Source: Rhodospirillales bacterium
GTDB taxonomy: Bacteria > Pseudomonadota > Alphaproteobacteria > Rhodospirillales > Casp-alpha2
Reading direction: 5' to 3'
Length of the DNA stretch: 64,000 nucleotides
NCBI GenBank assembly: GCA_018662225.1
Contig: JABJGO010000073.1
Coordinates: 47,454-111,453 of the forward strand
The notes under the pieces were generated by a model that worked only from the letters and a program-made list of their open reading frames with translations, was not told the DNA's origin and searched no databases. The number at the start of each line of letters is the position of its first letter. The first letter of the stretch is position 1. Shown here piece by piece: positions 19,033 through 27,035 of the stretch. The position numbers and the translations under genes are program-made.

Positions 19033-19875
19033 ATGCACATTAACCCCAGAACTATTCAGATATTTGTCATGATGACAGGCCTTTTGATCGGTCTTGTCAG
19101 TCAAGCGGTGGCGCAGGAACAGGAACTGGAACTGGAACCGGAATCCCTGAAACCTGGCGACGTGTTCAGCGATTGTGATAACTGCCCCGAAATGGTGGTT
19201 GTCCCGGCGGGTATTTTTATTATGGGTTTTGGCGGCAAAACCAAACGGGAAGGACCTGCGCACCGGGTCATCGTGCCCAAGCCGTTTGCCATCGGCCGTT
19301 TTGAGGTCACCTTTGATCAGTGGGAAGCTTGTAGAATTGCTGGCGGATGCGAGCACGATCCAGACGACCATGAGTGGGGTCGGGGAACCCGACCGGTGAT
19401 CAACGTGAGTTACGATAAGGTTGAGAATTACGTGGCCTGGATCAGTGAAACAACCGGTCAACGCTATTACATCCCCAGCGAAGCGGAATGGGAATACGCC
19501 CACCGGGGCGGTACTACCACAGCATTTCCGTGGGGCGATGAAGCGGGTATTAATCTGGCGAACTGCAAGGACTGTAAAAGTAAATGGAGCGCCCACAGCA
19601 CCGCGCCCGTCGGTTCGTTCGACCCGAACCCTTTCGGAATATATGACACGGTGGCCAATGCGTTTGAATGGGTGGCTGATTGCTGGAACCCAAGTCACGA
19701 GGGTGCGCCAAAGACAGCCGTTGCGCGCACGGACGGTGATTGCAAGAAACGGGTTATGCGGGGCGGCTCATTCTATTATTATAAGAAAGTGGCACGATCT
19801 TCATATCGGGCCAAGAACCCGGCCAATGTGTGGAGCTACTGGCTTGGTTTCCGCGTGGCCAGAGTGGTTCAATAG
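19033..19875 (+). CDS. secreted formylglycine-generating-enzyme (FGE/SUMF1) domain protein
   Basis: 280 aa. Residues 1 to about 27 are a signal peptide (hydrophobic TGLLIGLVSQAVA then QEQE), so the product is periplasmic. The rest is an FGE-sulfatase C-type-lectin-like fold: opening MVVVPAGIFIMG, the EVTFDQWEAC segment, YYIPSEAEWEYAHRGG, and the closing MRGGSFYYYK and LGFRVAR. No sulfatase gene is nearby, so it is more likely a binding or activating module than a true formylglycine synthase. The stop codon lies inside the first copy of a tandem repeat. Confidence 0.85.
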   Translation: MHINPRTIQIFVMMTGLLIGLVSQAVAQEQELELEPESLKPGDVFSDCDNCPEMVVVPAGIFIMGFGGKTKREGPAHRVIVPKPFAIGRFEVTFDQWEACRIAGGCEHDPDDHEWGRGTRPVINVSYDKVENYVAWISETTGQRYYIPSEAEWEYAHRGGTTTAFPWGDEAGINLANCKDCKSKWSAHSTAPVGSFDPNPFGIYDTVANAFEWVADCWNPSHEGAPKTAVARTDGDCKKRVMRGGSFYYYKKVARSSYRAKNPANVWSYWLGFRVARVVQ

Positions 19876-19940
19876 AACAAAACAGAATGGTTCAATAGAA
19901 CAAAACAGAATGGTTCAATAGAACAAAACCAGAGTGGTTC
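19865..19940 (+). repeat. 23-nt tandem repeat spanning a stop codon
   Basis: Three copies of a 23-nt unit start at 19865, 19888 and 19911, followed by a partial fourth from 19935. The unit begins TGGTTCAATAG and ends AACAGAA; copies 1 and 2 are identical and copy 3 differs near its end. Copy 1 contains the last codons and TAG stop of the FGE-domain gene. Because 23 is not a multiple of 3, copy-number change would not alter the protein end. Each unit also has a GTTC-AATA-GAAC mini inverted repeat. Confidence 0.85.
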
Positions 19941-19946
19941 AGTAGC

Positions 19947-19981
19947 AAAAAAAACAGGGGAACGCCGAATGGCATTCCCCT
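19947..19981 (-). terminator. intrinsic terminator (minus strand)
   Basis: Stem AGGGGAA-C-GCC / GGC-A-TTCCCCT with a GAAT loop (19956-19981) and one internal mismatch. On the minus strand it is followed by eight T's (complement of A8 at 19947-19954). It ends transcription coming from the phaR side, about 240 nt beyond the phaR stop. Confidence 0.7.
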
Positions 19982-20103
19982 GGATTTCTGCCTCTTGCGA
20001 AGCAAACGAAACAATGTAGCCCCCAAATCTGAGAACCTATCGACGTTGGAACCTGGCACTCTAAGATATAGCCCCCAAGCGATAACCTGTGTGCTCTGGT
20101 TCC
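19956..20103 (-). ncRNA. candidate structured RNA or long phaR 3' UTR
   Basis: This is the ~340-nt stretch without a convincing gene between the FGE gene and phaR. Read on the minus strand it has a hairpin domain closed by GGAACC/GGTTCC (20098-20103 and 20048-20053) and GCAC/GTGC. Two copies of a TTGGGGGCTA-type element follow (complements at 20017 and 20069), and then the intrinsic terminator. Short frames here have no ribosome sites. I do not match it to 6S, tmRNA or another known RNA. Confidence 0.35.
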
Positions 20104-20217
20104 GCGCCATAATTGATAGCTTACACCTCAATGCGGCACTGTTTCGAATGGAAAGGTAACGCGAAAACCTTACAAGAATATTGCAAGGCAACATTAACTT
20201 GTGCCGTCGCCCGAAAA

Positions 20218-20823
20218 TCAGGCGTCGCTAATGTCATCCAGTCGCCGTTGCATGGCATCCAGTTGCGCGCGCAAGGTCGATATCTCGTTGGTGTCTGTCG
20301 TGTCTGGCGCGTCTGTTCCGCCTGTTGTTTCAGGTTTTTTGGCCTGATTTGCATCGGGCAAAAACGGCGAAAACATTTTCATGGTGGAATCAAGCATGGC
20401 CGCGTTTTGTTTGCCCATTTCTTCAAACGCTGAAAACGGGGTCAGGCCGCCAAACGCATCTTTCAGATAGTCGCGCATCTCGTCTTGATTATTGGCAAAC
20501 GAATGCATGGTGTGCTCCAGATACTTGGGCACCACAGCTTCCAGGCTATCGCCATAGAAGCTGATCACATGGCGCAGGAAACTGGTCGGCAAAAGGTTCT
20601 GGCCCTTGGATTCCTGTTCCACAATAATATGGGTGAGCACGGACCGGGTGATATCCTCACCGGATTTTGCATCATAGACCACGAAGTCCACGTTCTTTTT
20701 GATCATCTCGGCTAGATGATCAAGGGTCACATAGCTGCTGGTCGACGTGTTATACAGGCGTCGGTTCGCGTACTTTTTAATCGTGATCGGCGCTTCTTCA
20801 GACTTGTCTGCTTTGTTTGCCAT
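20218..20823 (-). CDS. phaR: polyhydroxyalkanoate synthesis repressor
   Basis: 201 aa. The N-terminal DNA/PHA-binding domain begins ITIKKYANRRLYNTSTSSYV, the hallmark of PhaR, followed by the PHB-accumulation regulatory domain (LEAVVPKYLEHTMHSF). PhaR binds DNA near phasin/PHA genes and is released by nascent PHA granules. It is transcribed away from the short PhaE-like gene and phaC, and the 130-nt gap between them should contain its operator. The C-terminal ~40 residues are low complexity with a coiled-coil end. Confidence 0.93.
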   Translation of the reverse strand: MANKADKSEEAPITIKKYANRRLYNTSTSSYVTLDHLAEMIKKNVDFVVYDAKSGEDITRSVLTHIIVEQESKGQNLLPTSFLRHVISFYGDSLEAVVPKYLEHTMHSFANNQDEMRDYLKDAFGGLTPFSAFEEMGKQNAAMLDSTMKMFSPFLPDANQAKKPETTGGTDAPDTTDTNEISTLRAQLDAMQRRLDDISDA

Positions 20824-20953
20824 AGCCCGTAACGTCCCCTGAAATGGTCTATTGAGCGGTATTGGTACCTCGATTCATGCTGCACCGCAACGAATTGTTC
20901 CGCAAGTGCGTTGTAGTGGGTATAGTGTTACAAAGACCAAAACGGAGGCCGCT

Positions 20954-21352
20954 ATGGCAGATAAGAAGGCAGATAAGAAAAACCCCGATACCTCGGACCT
21001 GTCTTCGAAGGCAGCCGAATACATGGATTTGTGGCAGAAGCAACTGAGTGCCATGGCCTCCGATGAGACCGTTGCATCAATGATGGCGCAAACTGCTCAG
21101 TTGATGAACAATAGTGCCGAGGCCGTGGCCGCTATGGCGACGCAACAGAAAAAACAGACAAAGCAGACAGGTACGAGTAGTGGACAAGACAGCGCAACAG
21201 GAGCCACCACAGGAGGCACAGCAGGGACCGAGACCGCTGGCGCTTCATCTGGCGTTGATGACCATGCTGTCGACCGGCTCACAGAGCGCCTTGAGCGCCT
21301 GGAGGAACGGATCACTGCCCTGGAACGAGGCACTGTCAAAACCGGCAAGTGA
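20954..21352 (+). CDS. short PhaE-like / phasin-like partner of PHA synthase
   Basis: 132 aa. Start at ATG for MADKKADKK, with AACGGAGG 5 nt upstream; an upstream in-frame extension is not credible. Three parts are visible: an amphipathic helical segment with EYMDLWQKQLSAM (residues about 15-60), a Ser/Thr/Gly-rich linker (60-100), and a C-terminal leucine-heptad coiled coil (DRLTERLERLEERITALE). The layout resembles a much shortened PhaE (class III) or PhaR-subunit (class IV) partner. It ends 28 nt before phaC. No close family recognised; role inferred from position and architecture. Confidence 0.65.
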   Translation: MADKKADKKNPDTSDLSSKAAEYMDLWQKQLSAMASDETVASMMAQTAQLMNNSAEAVAAMATQQKKQTKQTGTSSGQDSATGATTGGTAGTETAGASSGVDDHAVDRLTERLERLEERITALERGTVKTGK

Positions 21353-21380
21353 CCTGCTGGAAGCTTTAAGCAGTACAGAC

Positions 21381-22445
21381 ATGGATATCTTCGAGCGCGA
21401 GGTGGCCGAAGAAGCCCGGCGCCGGTGCGTGGAATTTACCGACGGGGTTCAACAATACTGGAATTATAAGCGGGCTACACATAGTACAGGCGACTTAGAC
21501 TGCATGTGGTCTGATGGTAGCACACGGTTATTGGATTACGGCGGTGACGGTATACCGTTGTTGGTTATTCCGTCGCTCATCAACAGGTATCACGTGCTGG
21601 ACCTTTCATGCGGGCATAATTTTTTAGGCGCACTAATAGCCGGGGGATATCGTCCGTTTGTGGTTGATTGGGGTGCGCCGGATAAAACAGAACAGGCGTT
21701 TAATCTAAGCTCTTATGTTGTACAGCGCCTGGAACCTGCATTGGATCAGGTCAGCCAAATCACAGGCTTCAGTGCTGTGGGTGTTGTGGGTTATTGTATG
21801 GGCGGCATGTTGGCCACCGCACTAACAACGCGAAAACCGGATCAGGTGGCCGCCCTTGTTCTGCTGGCAACACCCTGGAATTTCCATAAGGGCGACGCCA
21901 CGCGACTGACCGCCCTGAAGGCTAGCCTGCCACAGATATCAGCCGCCGTTGATGCGTTGGGCCAGTTGCCGGTCGATGTTTTACAAACCATGTTTTCGGG
22001 TCTGTCGCCATGGCTGACCATTGATAAATTTCGGCGCTTTTCACATATGAACATGAACTCGACCAAGGCGCGGTCGTTTGTGGAACTGGAAGATTGGTTA
22101 AACGATGGCGTGCCATTGGTTCATGGTGTGGCCAAAGAATGCCTGAACGGCTGGTACGGCGATAACACACCCTATAACGGTGCGTGGAAGGTGGGCGGCG
22201 CGATCGTTGATCCGACCACCATTACTCAGCCGGTTTTGGTGGCGATTCCCCAAACCGATCACATTGTGCCCCCTGAATCTGCCCGCGCTCTGGCCCAGGC
22301 TATACCTCAGGCCCATGCGATCGAAGTGCAGGCCGGGCATATTGGCATGGTTGCCGGTGGACAGGCGAAAAAGGGACTGATGCGCCCGATGATCGAATGG
22401 CTGGTTGAAAACTTGCCCCAATATCCCAATATAACCAAGAGTTAA
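21381..22445 (+). CDS. phaC: polyhydroxyalkanoate synthase, class III-like PhaC
   Basis: Alpha/beta-hydrolase-fold polymerase joining 3-hydroxyacyl-CoA units. With the ATG at 21381 it is 354 aa, the size of class III PhaC and far shorter than the ~560-600 aa class I enzyme. The cysteine lipase box is GYCMGG (C139), with D293 in PQTDHIVPP and H320 in AGHIGMV completing the triad. The frame stays open upstream to 21114 but overlaps the preceding coiled-coil gene, so that extension is probably not coding. No strong ribosome site; coupling to the upstream gene is likely. Confidence 0.88.
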   Translation: MDIFEREVAEEARRRCVEFTDGVQQYWNYKRATHSTGDLDCMWSDGSTRLLDYGGDGIPLLVIPSLINRYHVLDLSCGHNFLGALIAGGYRPFVVDWGAPDKTEQAFNLSSYVVQRLEPALDQVSQITGFSAVGVVGYCMGGMLATALTTRKPDQVAALVLLATPWNFHKGDATRLTALKASLPQISAAVDALGQLPVDVLQTMFSGLSPWLTIDKFRRFSHMNMNSTKARSFVELEDWLNDGVPLVHGVAKECLNGWYGDNTPYNGAWKVGGAIVDPTTITQPVLVAIPQTDHIVPPESARALAQAIPQAHAIEVQAGHIGMVAGGQAKKGLMRPMIEWLVENLPQYPNITKS

Positions 22446-22551
22446 GCCAAGCGTCTGTTATTGCCTGATACTTGCCAAATTTGATCACTGTGGTGTCGTA
22501 ACTGAGCACTGACATGGTGTAGCAAAATTGGCGGTTAGTTAAAGAATTGTC

Positions 22552-23325
22552 GTGATGAGTATTGAAAAACTATTACAGCGGGTCGTCGGCTTGGAGGACA
22601 GGCTTGGTCTTAATTCAGAAGGCCAGCCTTATAGCGACCGCTTGCTCGCACTGATCGATGCTCTGGAAAACGATTCATGGAGCACCTCATCAACTGGCTT
22701 TCAGGGCCAATTGAACCGCCTGAAGGAATTTGTCGACGAAGATACGCCCGCGTCGTCGGGTGAAGAATCAGGCACGGTTGAGGGCGCGGTATCGACCCTG
22801 GAAGACATTGTTCACAACAGGCGGGCAGCGGATCGATGGAGCGGCGAAGATTCGGTTGAATACGTCACATTCCAACAGAAAGTCCGCGGCACCAATATCA
22901 ATGAAACAACGCTACTTGCGACGGATTATCTCAATCACTTTAACGAGGTCGTCATGTTGCTGGATATGTTGCCAGACATGCCCGATATGCTTGAAGATGT
23001 AAAAGAATGGAAACCGAAAACCTATCAACAACATTTCCTGGACAGCACGTTTGCTGAAAAAGAGCTAGCTGTCGAGGCTTACGCCTATGTTCCTGCGCCC
23101 TTTAAACGACCTTTTGAGACGACTGTTGACCAATTGGACCGGCTTATCGCCAATACGGTTGAGCATGTGTCAGAGTTAATCGAGAAAGAAGATGTTAACC
23201 ACCTCAAGGAAGCCGTTTCCTCAAACTCCATTTTGATTCAACGCTTATTGGACAATGCGTCAGGCATAATTCATGGCAGCATGATGACAATGGATCAGAC
23301 AGAAATTGATGCATTCATCGGCTAG
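22552..23325 (+). CDS. hypothetical protein, 257 aa
   Basis: Acidic, soluble, mostly helical protein, beginning MMSIEKLLQRVVGLEDRLGLN (GTG at 22552 or the adjacent ATG at 22555). It has no signal peptide or membrane segment. Helical heptad-like stretches occur near FQGQLNRLKEFV and VDQLDRLIANTVEHVSELIE. A methionine/aspartate-rich segment VVMLLDMLPDMPDMLEDV lies in the middle. It sits between phaC and phaA and is followed by a good intrinsic terminator. I do not recognise the family; a role at PHA granules is possible but only from position. Confidence 0.65.
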   Translation: MMSIEKLLQRVVGLEDRLGLNSEGQPYSDRLLALIDALENDSWSTSSTGFQGQLNRLKEFVDEDTPASSGEESGTVEGAVSTLEDIVHNRRAADRWSGEDSVEYVTFQQKVRGTNINETTLLATDYLNHFNEVVMLLDMLPDMPDMLEDVKEWKPKTYQQHFLDSTFAEKELAVEAYAYVPAPFKRPFETTVDQLDRLIANTVEHVSELIEKEDVNHLKEAVSSNSILIQRLLDNASGIIHGSMMTMDQTEIDAFIG

Positions 23326-23336
23326 TTCGTTGTGAA

Positions 23337-23359
23337 TACCCAAACGGGTAGTATTTTTT
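23337..23359 (+). terminator. intrinsic terminator
   Basis: Stem TACCC / GGGTA with AAAC tetraloop (23337-23350), then GTA and six T's (23354-23359). It lies 12 nt after the stop of the 257-aa hypothetical gene. Confidence 0.7.
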
Positions 23360-23465
23360 CTACCTGTAAAATTCGCCCATACCACCTGCACGGATGTGTC
23401 ATCGATTTCATGCCACGATTACAATACTCCCAATCGTAACCGGATTATTACTGGGGAGAAGATCA

Positions 23466-23696
23466 TTGGCCTATGACAAGCAATCTGAACTTAGTCTGCA
23501 CGATATTGACCTAATCGAAAAATGCTTACGACGAGAGGTCGGCACGGTTTCAAGCCGCGCGTATAACAAACAGCATCCTCACTTCAGTGAAGCGAAGGCA
23601 AACCTGGCGCTGATACAGTCATTGTTGGGAAAGCTTCAGAATCAAAAAGCGTGGTGTTCAGGAACAGGCGACGTGGCGAGCGTTCAAACCGCTTAA
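23466..23696 (+). CDS. small hypothetical protein with probable TTG start
   Basis: 76 aa if started at the TTG at 23466, which follows GGGGAGAAG at a good distance; the frame extends upstream to an ATG at 23394 without a ribosome site. The protein begins (M)AYDKQSELSLHDIDLIEKCL and contains LRREVGTVSSRAYNKQHPHFSEAKANLALIQSLLGKL, which reads as two or three soluble helices. Unrecognised. It lies between the hypothetical gene and phaA. Moderately likely to be real. Confidence 0.45.
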   Translation: MAYDKQSELSLHDIDLIEKCLRREVGTVSSRAYNKQHPHFSEAKANLALIQSLLGKLQNQKAWCSGTGDVASVQTA

Positions 23697-23834
23697 GCTG
23701 GCTAAGCCCGTTATAATAAGGACTGGATTCATTGAATTCCACGCGTTGGCATCTTGTGTTGCAGTGCAGCAAAATCTATAACATCACATAAGAGCAAACA
23801 ATCGTATCCGAATTTGATCAAGGAGAGTTTCGTT

Positions 23835-25016
23835 ATGAGTGATGAAGTTGTCATTGTAGGCGCCGCCCGCACCCCCATTGGGGCTTTCAACGGTGGCCTG
23901 AGTTCCGTGCCCGCCAGCTATCTTGGTCAGGTTGCCATCGAAGCTGCCCTGGAACGCGCCGGTGTTGCCGCCGCTGACGTTGACGAAGTGGTCATGGGTC
24001 AGATTTTGGGTGCCGGTGGTGGTCAGAACCCGGCTCGTCAAGCCGCTGTCAACGCCGGTATACCGGTTGAAGCAACAGCGTATGGCATTAACCAGTTGTG
24101 TGGTTCGGGGCTGCGCACCGTGGCGCTGGGATCGCAGGCCATCAAATGTGGCGACGCGAAAATCGTGGTTGCCGGTGGTCAGGAAAGCATGAGTCAGGCA
24201 CCGCACGTTCTGCATATGCGTAATGGCACGAAAATGGGTCCGGCTGAATTGGTCGATTCCATGATCAAAGACGGTCTGTGGGATGCCTTCAACGGCTATC
24301 ACATGGGTAACACGGCTGAAAACGTGGCCGAGAAGTGGCAGATCACCCGCGAAGAACAGGACGCCTTTGCTGCCAGTTCCCAGCAGAAGGCCGAAGCCGC
24401 CCAAAACGCCGGCAAATTTAAAGACGAAATCGTACCGGTCACGATCAAGGGTCGCAAAGGCGATACCATTGTTGATACGGACGAGCATCCAAAACACGGC
24501 ACCACCGAAGAACAGCTGGCCGGTATGCGCCCCGCATTCATTCGTGAAGGTGGTACGGTCACTGCCGGTAACGCATCAGGCATCAACGATGGCGCCGCCG
24601 CCGTTGTGATGATGAGTGCTGATGAAGCCAAGAAACGTGGTGCCACACCCATGGCAACCATCAAATCCTGGGCGACGTCTGGTGTTGATCCGGCTGTTAT
24701 GGGTTCCGGACCCATCCCCGCCAGCCGCGCCGCTTTGAAAAAAGCAGGCTGGGAAATCGAAGATCTTGATTTGGTCGAAGCGAATGAAGCCTTCGCCGCC
24801 CAGGCCTGTGCCGTGAACAAGGAACTGGGTTGGGATACGGACATGGTCAACGTCAATGGCGGTGCTATTGCGCTGGGCCATCCAGTCGGCGCGTCCGGCG
24901 CGCGTGTACTGATCACCCTTTTGCATGAGATGCAGAAACGCGACGCCAAAAAAGGTCTGGCAACGTTATGCATTGGTGGCGGCATGGGTATCGCCATGTG
25001 TGTTGAACGCGATTAA
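23835..25016 (+). CDS. phaA: acetyl-CoA C-acetyltransferase (beta-ketothiolase)
   Basis: 393 aa thiolase condensing two acetyl-CoA to acetoacetyl-CoA, the first step of PHB synthesis. The acylated cysteine C89 is in [11 protein letters not shown], the histidine in [16 protein letters not shown], and the second cysteine in GGGMGIAMC. Start at [14 protein letters not shown] with AGGAGAG just upstream. Followed 18 nt later by phaB, so the two form an operon. Upstream are PhaC and PhaR, which place it in the PHA pathway rather than fatty-acid breakdown. Confidence 0.95.
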   Translation: MSDEVVIVGAARTPIGAFNGGLSSVPASYLGQVAIEAALERAGVAAADVDEVVMGQILGAGGGQNPARQAAVNAGIPVEATAYGINQLCGSGLRTVALGSQAIKCGDAKIVVAGGQESMSQAPHVLHMRNGTKMGPAELVDSMIKDGLWDAFNGYHMGNTAENVAEKWQITREEQDAFAASSQQKAEAAQNAGKFKDEIVPVTIKGRKGDTIVDTDEHPKHGTTEEQLAGMRPAFIREGGTVTAGNASGINDGAAAVVMMSADEAKKRGATPMATIKSWATSGVDPAVMGSGPIPASRAALKKAGWEIEDLDLVEANEAFAAQACAVNKELGWDTDMVNVNGGAIALGHPVGASGARVLITLLHEMQKRDAKKGLATLCIGGGMGIAMCVERD

Positions 25017-25034
25017 TTTGAAGGAAGTTTGAGA

Positions 25035-25760
25035 ATGGGACGTATTGCACTTGTAACCGGGGGAACCCGTGGCATTGGACGGGCGATTTCTGAAGCCATG
25101 AAGGCAGAAGGTTACACCGTTGCGGCCAGCTACGCTGGCAACGATGACGCGGCCAATGCCTTTAAGGACGAAACCGGCATTCCGGTCTACAAATTTGATG
25201 TGGCTGATTTCGATGCATGCGCCGCATCCATTGCATCAATCGAAAGTGACCTGGGCCCCATCGAGGTTTTGGTCAACAACGCGGGTATCACGCGTGACAA
25301 ACCGCTTCACAAGATGGACCGGGAAACATGGGATGCGGTTGTGGATACAGATCTTTCCAGCATCTTCAACACCTGCCGCAATGTGATTGACGGCATGCGT
25401 GAACGCGGTTTTGGGCGGATCGTCAACATCAGTTCGATCAACGGTCAGAAAGGCCAGTTCGGTCAAACCAACTATTCAGCCGCCAAAGCGGGTGAGATTG
25501 GTTTTACCAAAGCGCTGGCGCTGGAAACCGCTGCTAAAGGCATCACCGTCAATGCCATCGCACCCGGTTATGTTGGCACCGAAATGGTTATGGCTGTGCC
25601 TGAGAAGATTCTCAACGAAGTCATTATTCCACAAATTCCAGTTGGCCGCCTTGGTCAGCCTGAAGACATCGCCCGCTGCGTGGTGTTCCTTGCGGCTGAT
25701 GAGGCTGGCTTTATCACAGGTTCAACCCTGACCGCCAATGGTGGCCAATACCTGGATTGA
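25035..25760 (+). CDS. phaB: acetoacetyl-CoA reductase
   Basis: Short-chain dehydrogenase of 241 aa reducing acetoacetyl-CoA to (R)-3-hydroxybutyryl-CoA with NADPH. Cofactor motif GGTRGIG, NNAG, catalytic YSAAK and the closing GQYLD typical of PhaB are present. Start at the ATG (MGRIALVTGG), with GAAGGAAG upstream; a TTG at 25029 is in frame but too close. Ends just before a strong inverted repeat. Confidence 0.94.
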   Translation: MGRIALVTGGTRGIGRAISEAMKAEGYTVAASYAGNDDAANAFKDETGIPVYKFDVADFDACAASIASIESDLGPIEVLVNNAGITRDKPLHKMDRETWDAVVDTDLSSIFNTCRNVIDGMRERGFGRIVNISSINGQKGQFGQTNYSAAKAGEIGFTKALALETAAKGITVNAIAPGYVGTEMVMAVPEKILNEVIIPQIPVGRLGQPEDIARCVVFLAADEAGFITGSTLTANGGQYLD

Positions 25761-25786
25761 TCCCGCCTGAAAAATCCTGTAATTCG

Positions 25787-25826
25787 ATAACGGCTTCGGT
25801 TTCCTCAAATGGACTGAAGCCGTTAT
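25787..25826. terminator. strong stem-loop after phaB
   Basis: Perfect 11-bp stem ATAACGGCTTC / GAAGCCGTTAT, extendable inward to 14 bp with one G-T pair, around a 12-nt loop. It is 27 nt after the phaB stop and has only a weak T-tract on the plus strand. Likely terminates or protects the phaAB message. Confidence 0.55.
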
Positions 25827-25844
25827 TGCATGAGCAGGTGACTG

Positions 25845-27035
25845 ATGGACGATTTCTGGGACGTGATTATTGTGGGCGGTGGCGTCATTGGCAGCGCCAG
25901 CGCCTATTTCCTGATGGCTAACCCTGACTTCAAAGGCCGGGTCCTGGTTGTGGAACGTGACCCGACCTATCAGGACTGTTCCACAGCGCGCTCCGCGGGT
26001 GGTATTCGGCAGCAGTTCTCCACCCCTGAAAATATCCAGATGTCCCAGTTTGCGGTGGAATTCCTCAGCAATCTCAGTGAAACCCTGTCTGTGGACGGGG
26101 AACAGCCGGAGGTCACGATGACCGAGAACGGTTATCTGGTTTTGGCCAGTGCTGATGGGCAGGCAACGATTGAAGAGAATGTTGCCATTCAGCACGAATA
26201 CGGGGCGAAAACGGTACTGTTACAAGGCGATGAACTCGCCGCTCAGTTTCCCTGGCTGAATACGGAGGATCTGGCCGTGGGCAGTTTCGGTCCTGAAAAC
26301 GAGGGCTGGATCGATCCTTATGCTTTGTTACAGGCGTTTCGAAAGAAAGCTCGCTCGCTGGGCGCTGTGTTTGTGCAAGACGAAGTTGTTGATGTTATCC
26401 GTGACGATGACCGCGTTACCGGCGTCCGCATGGAATCCTGTGGTGAGATATCCTGTAACTGGCTGGTCAACGCCGCGGGCCCACGTGCCGGGACTATAGC
26501 CGCCGCTGCGGGCATCCACATGCCGGTACGGCCACGGAAACGGTTTATCTATGTCTTTGATTGCCATGACGGGTCGCAGAAGCCGCCACCCAACATGCCG
26601 TTGACATTTGATCCCACCGGCACCTACGTGCGCCCCGAGGGCAAGTTTTTTATCTGTGGGAAGGCTCCAGCCCCATCAGATGATCCCGATTGCCTGGATC
26701 TGGATGTGGACCATGACTACTTCGATAACGCCATATGGCCTGACCTGGCACACCGAATACCTGCCTTCGAAGCTATCAAAGTGGTCAACTCATGGGCCGG
26801 TCATTACGCCTATAACACGCTGGATCAGAACGCCATTATCGGCGCGCATCCGGATGTGGAGAACATGTTCTTCGCCAACGGTTTTTCCGGCCATGGCCTG
26901 CAGCAAAGCCCCGCTGTGGGGCGGGCGATTTCTGAATTGATCATTCAGGACCGGTTTGTGAGCCTTGATCTTACACGGTTTGGATTTGATCGCATCATGA
27001 CTGAAACGCCCATACTTGAAAAAAATGTCTATTAA
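25845..27035 (+). CDS. FAD-dependent amino acid oxidase-like oxidoreductase (DAO family)
   Basis: 396 aa. The N-terminal dinucleotide fold is VIIVGGGVIGSASAYFL, followed by the DAO-family segment STARSAGGIRQQF. The C-terminal FSGHGLQQSPAVGRAISELI contacts FAD in relatives. Members oxidise secondary or D-amino acids such as sarcosine, glycine or D-proline; the exact substrate is not visible. Its end overlaps the start of the next EamA transporter by 11 nt, so the pair is co-transcribed. Confidence 0.87.
   Translation: MDDFWDVIIVGGGVIGSASAYFLMANPDFKGRVLVVERDPTYQDCSTARSAGGIRQQFSTPENIQMSQFAVEFLSNLSETLSVDGEQPEVTMTENGYLVLASADGQATIEENVAIQHEYGAKTVLLQGDELAAQFPWLNTEDLAVGSFGPENEGWIDPYALLQAFRKKARSLGAVFVQDEVVDVIRDDDRVTGVRMESCGEISCNWLVNAAGPRAGTIAAAAGIHMPVRPRKRFIYVFDCHDGSQKPPPNMPLTFDPTGTYVRPEGKFFICGKAPAPSDDPDCLDLDVDHDYFDNAIWPDLAHRIPAFEAIKVVNSWAGHYAYNTLDQNAIIGAHPDVENMFFANGFSGHGLQQSPAVGRAISELIIQDRFVSLDLTRFGFDRIMTETPILEKNVY

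Noticed and set aside
19956..20110. 6S RNA or tmRNA
   Set aside because: The hairpin does not show the 6S central bubble arrangement or tmRNA tRNA-like ends; left as an unnamed RNA candidate.
19892..20194. 100-aa minus-strand open frame over the tandem repeat and terminator
   Set aside because: It covers the terminator and repeats, lacks a ribosome site and has unlikely composition.
21114..21380. Extended N-terminus of PhaC
   Set aside because: The frame overlaps the coiled-coil end of the preceding gene, whose own frame reads as real protein; the class III length fits the later start.
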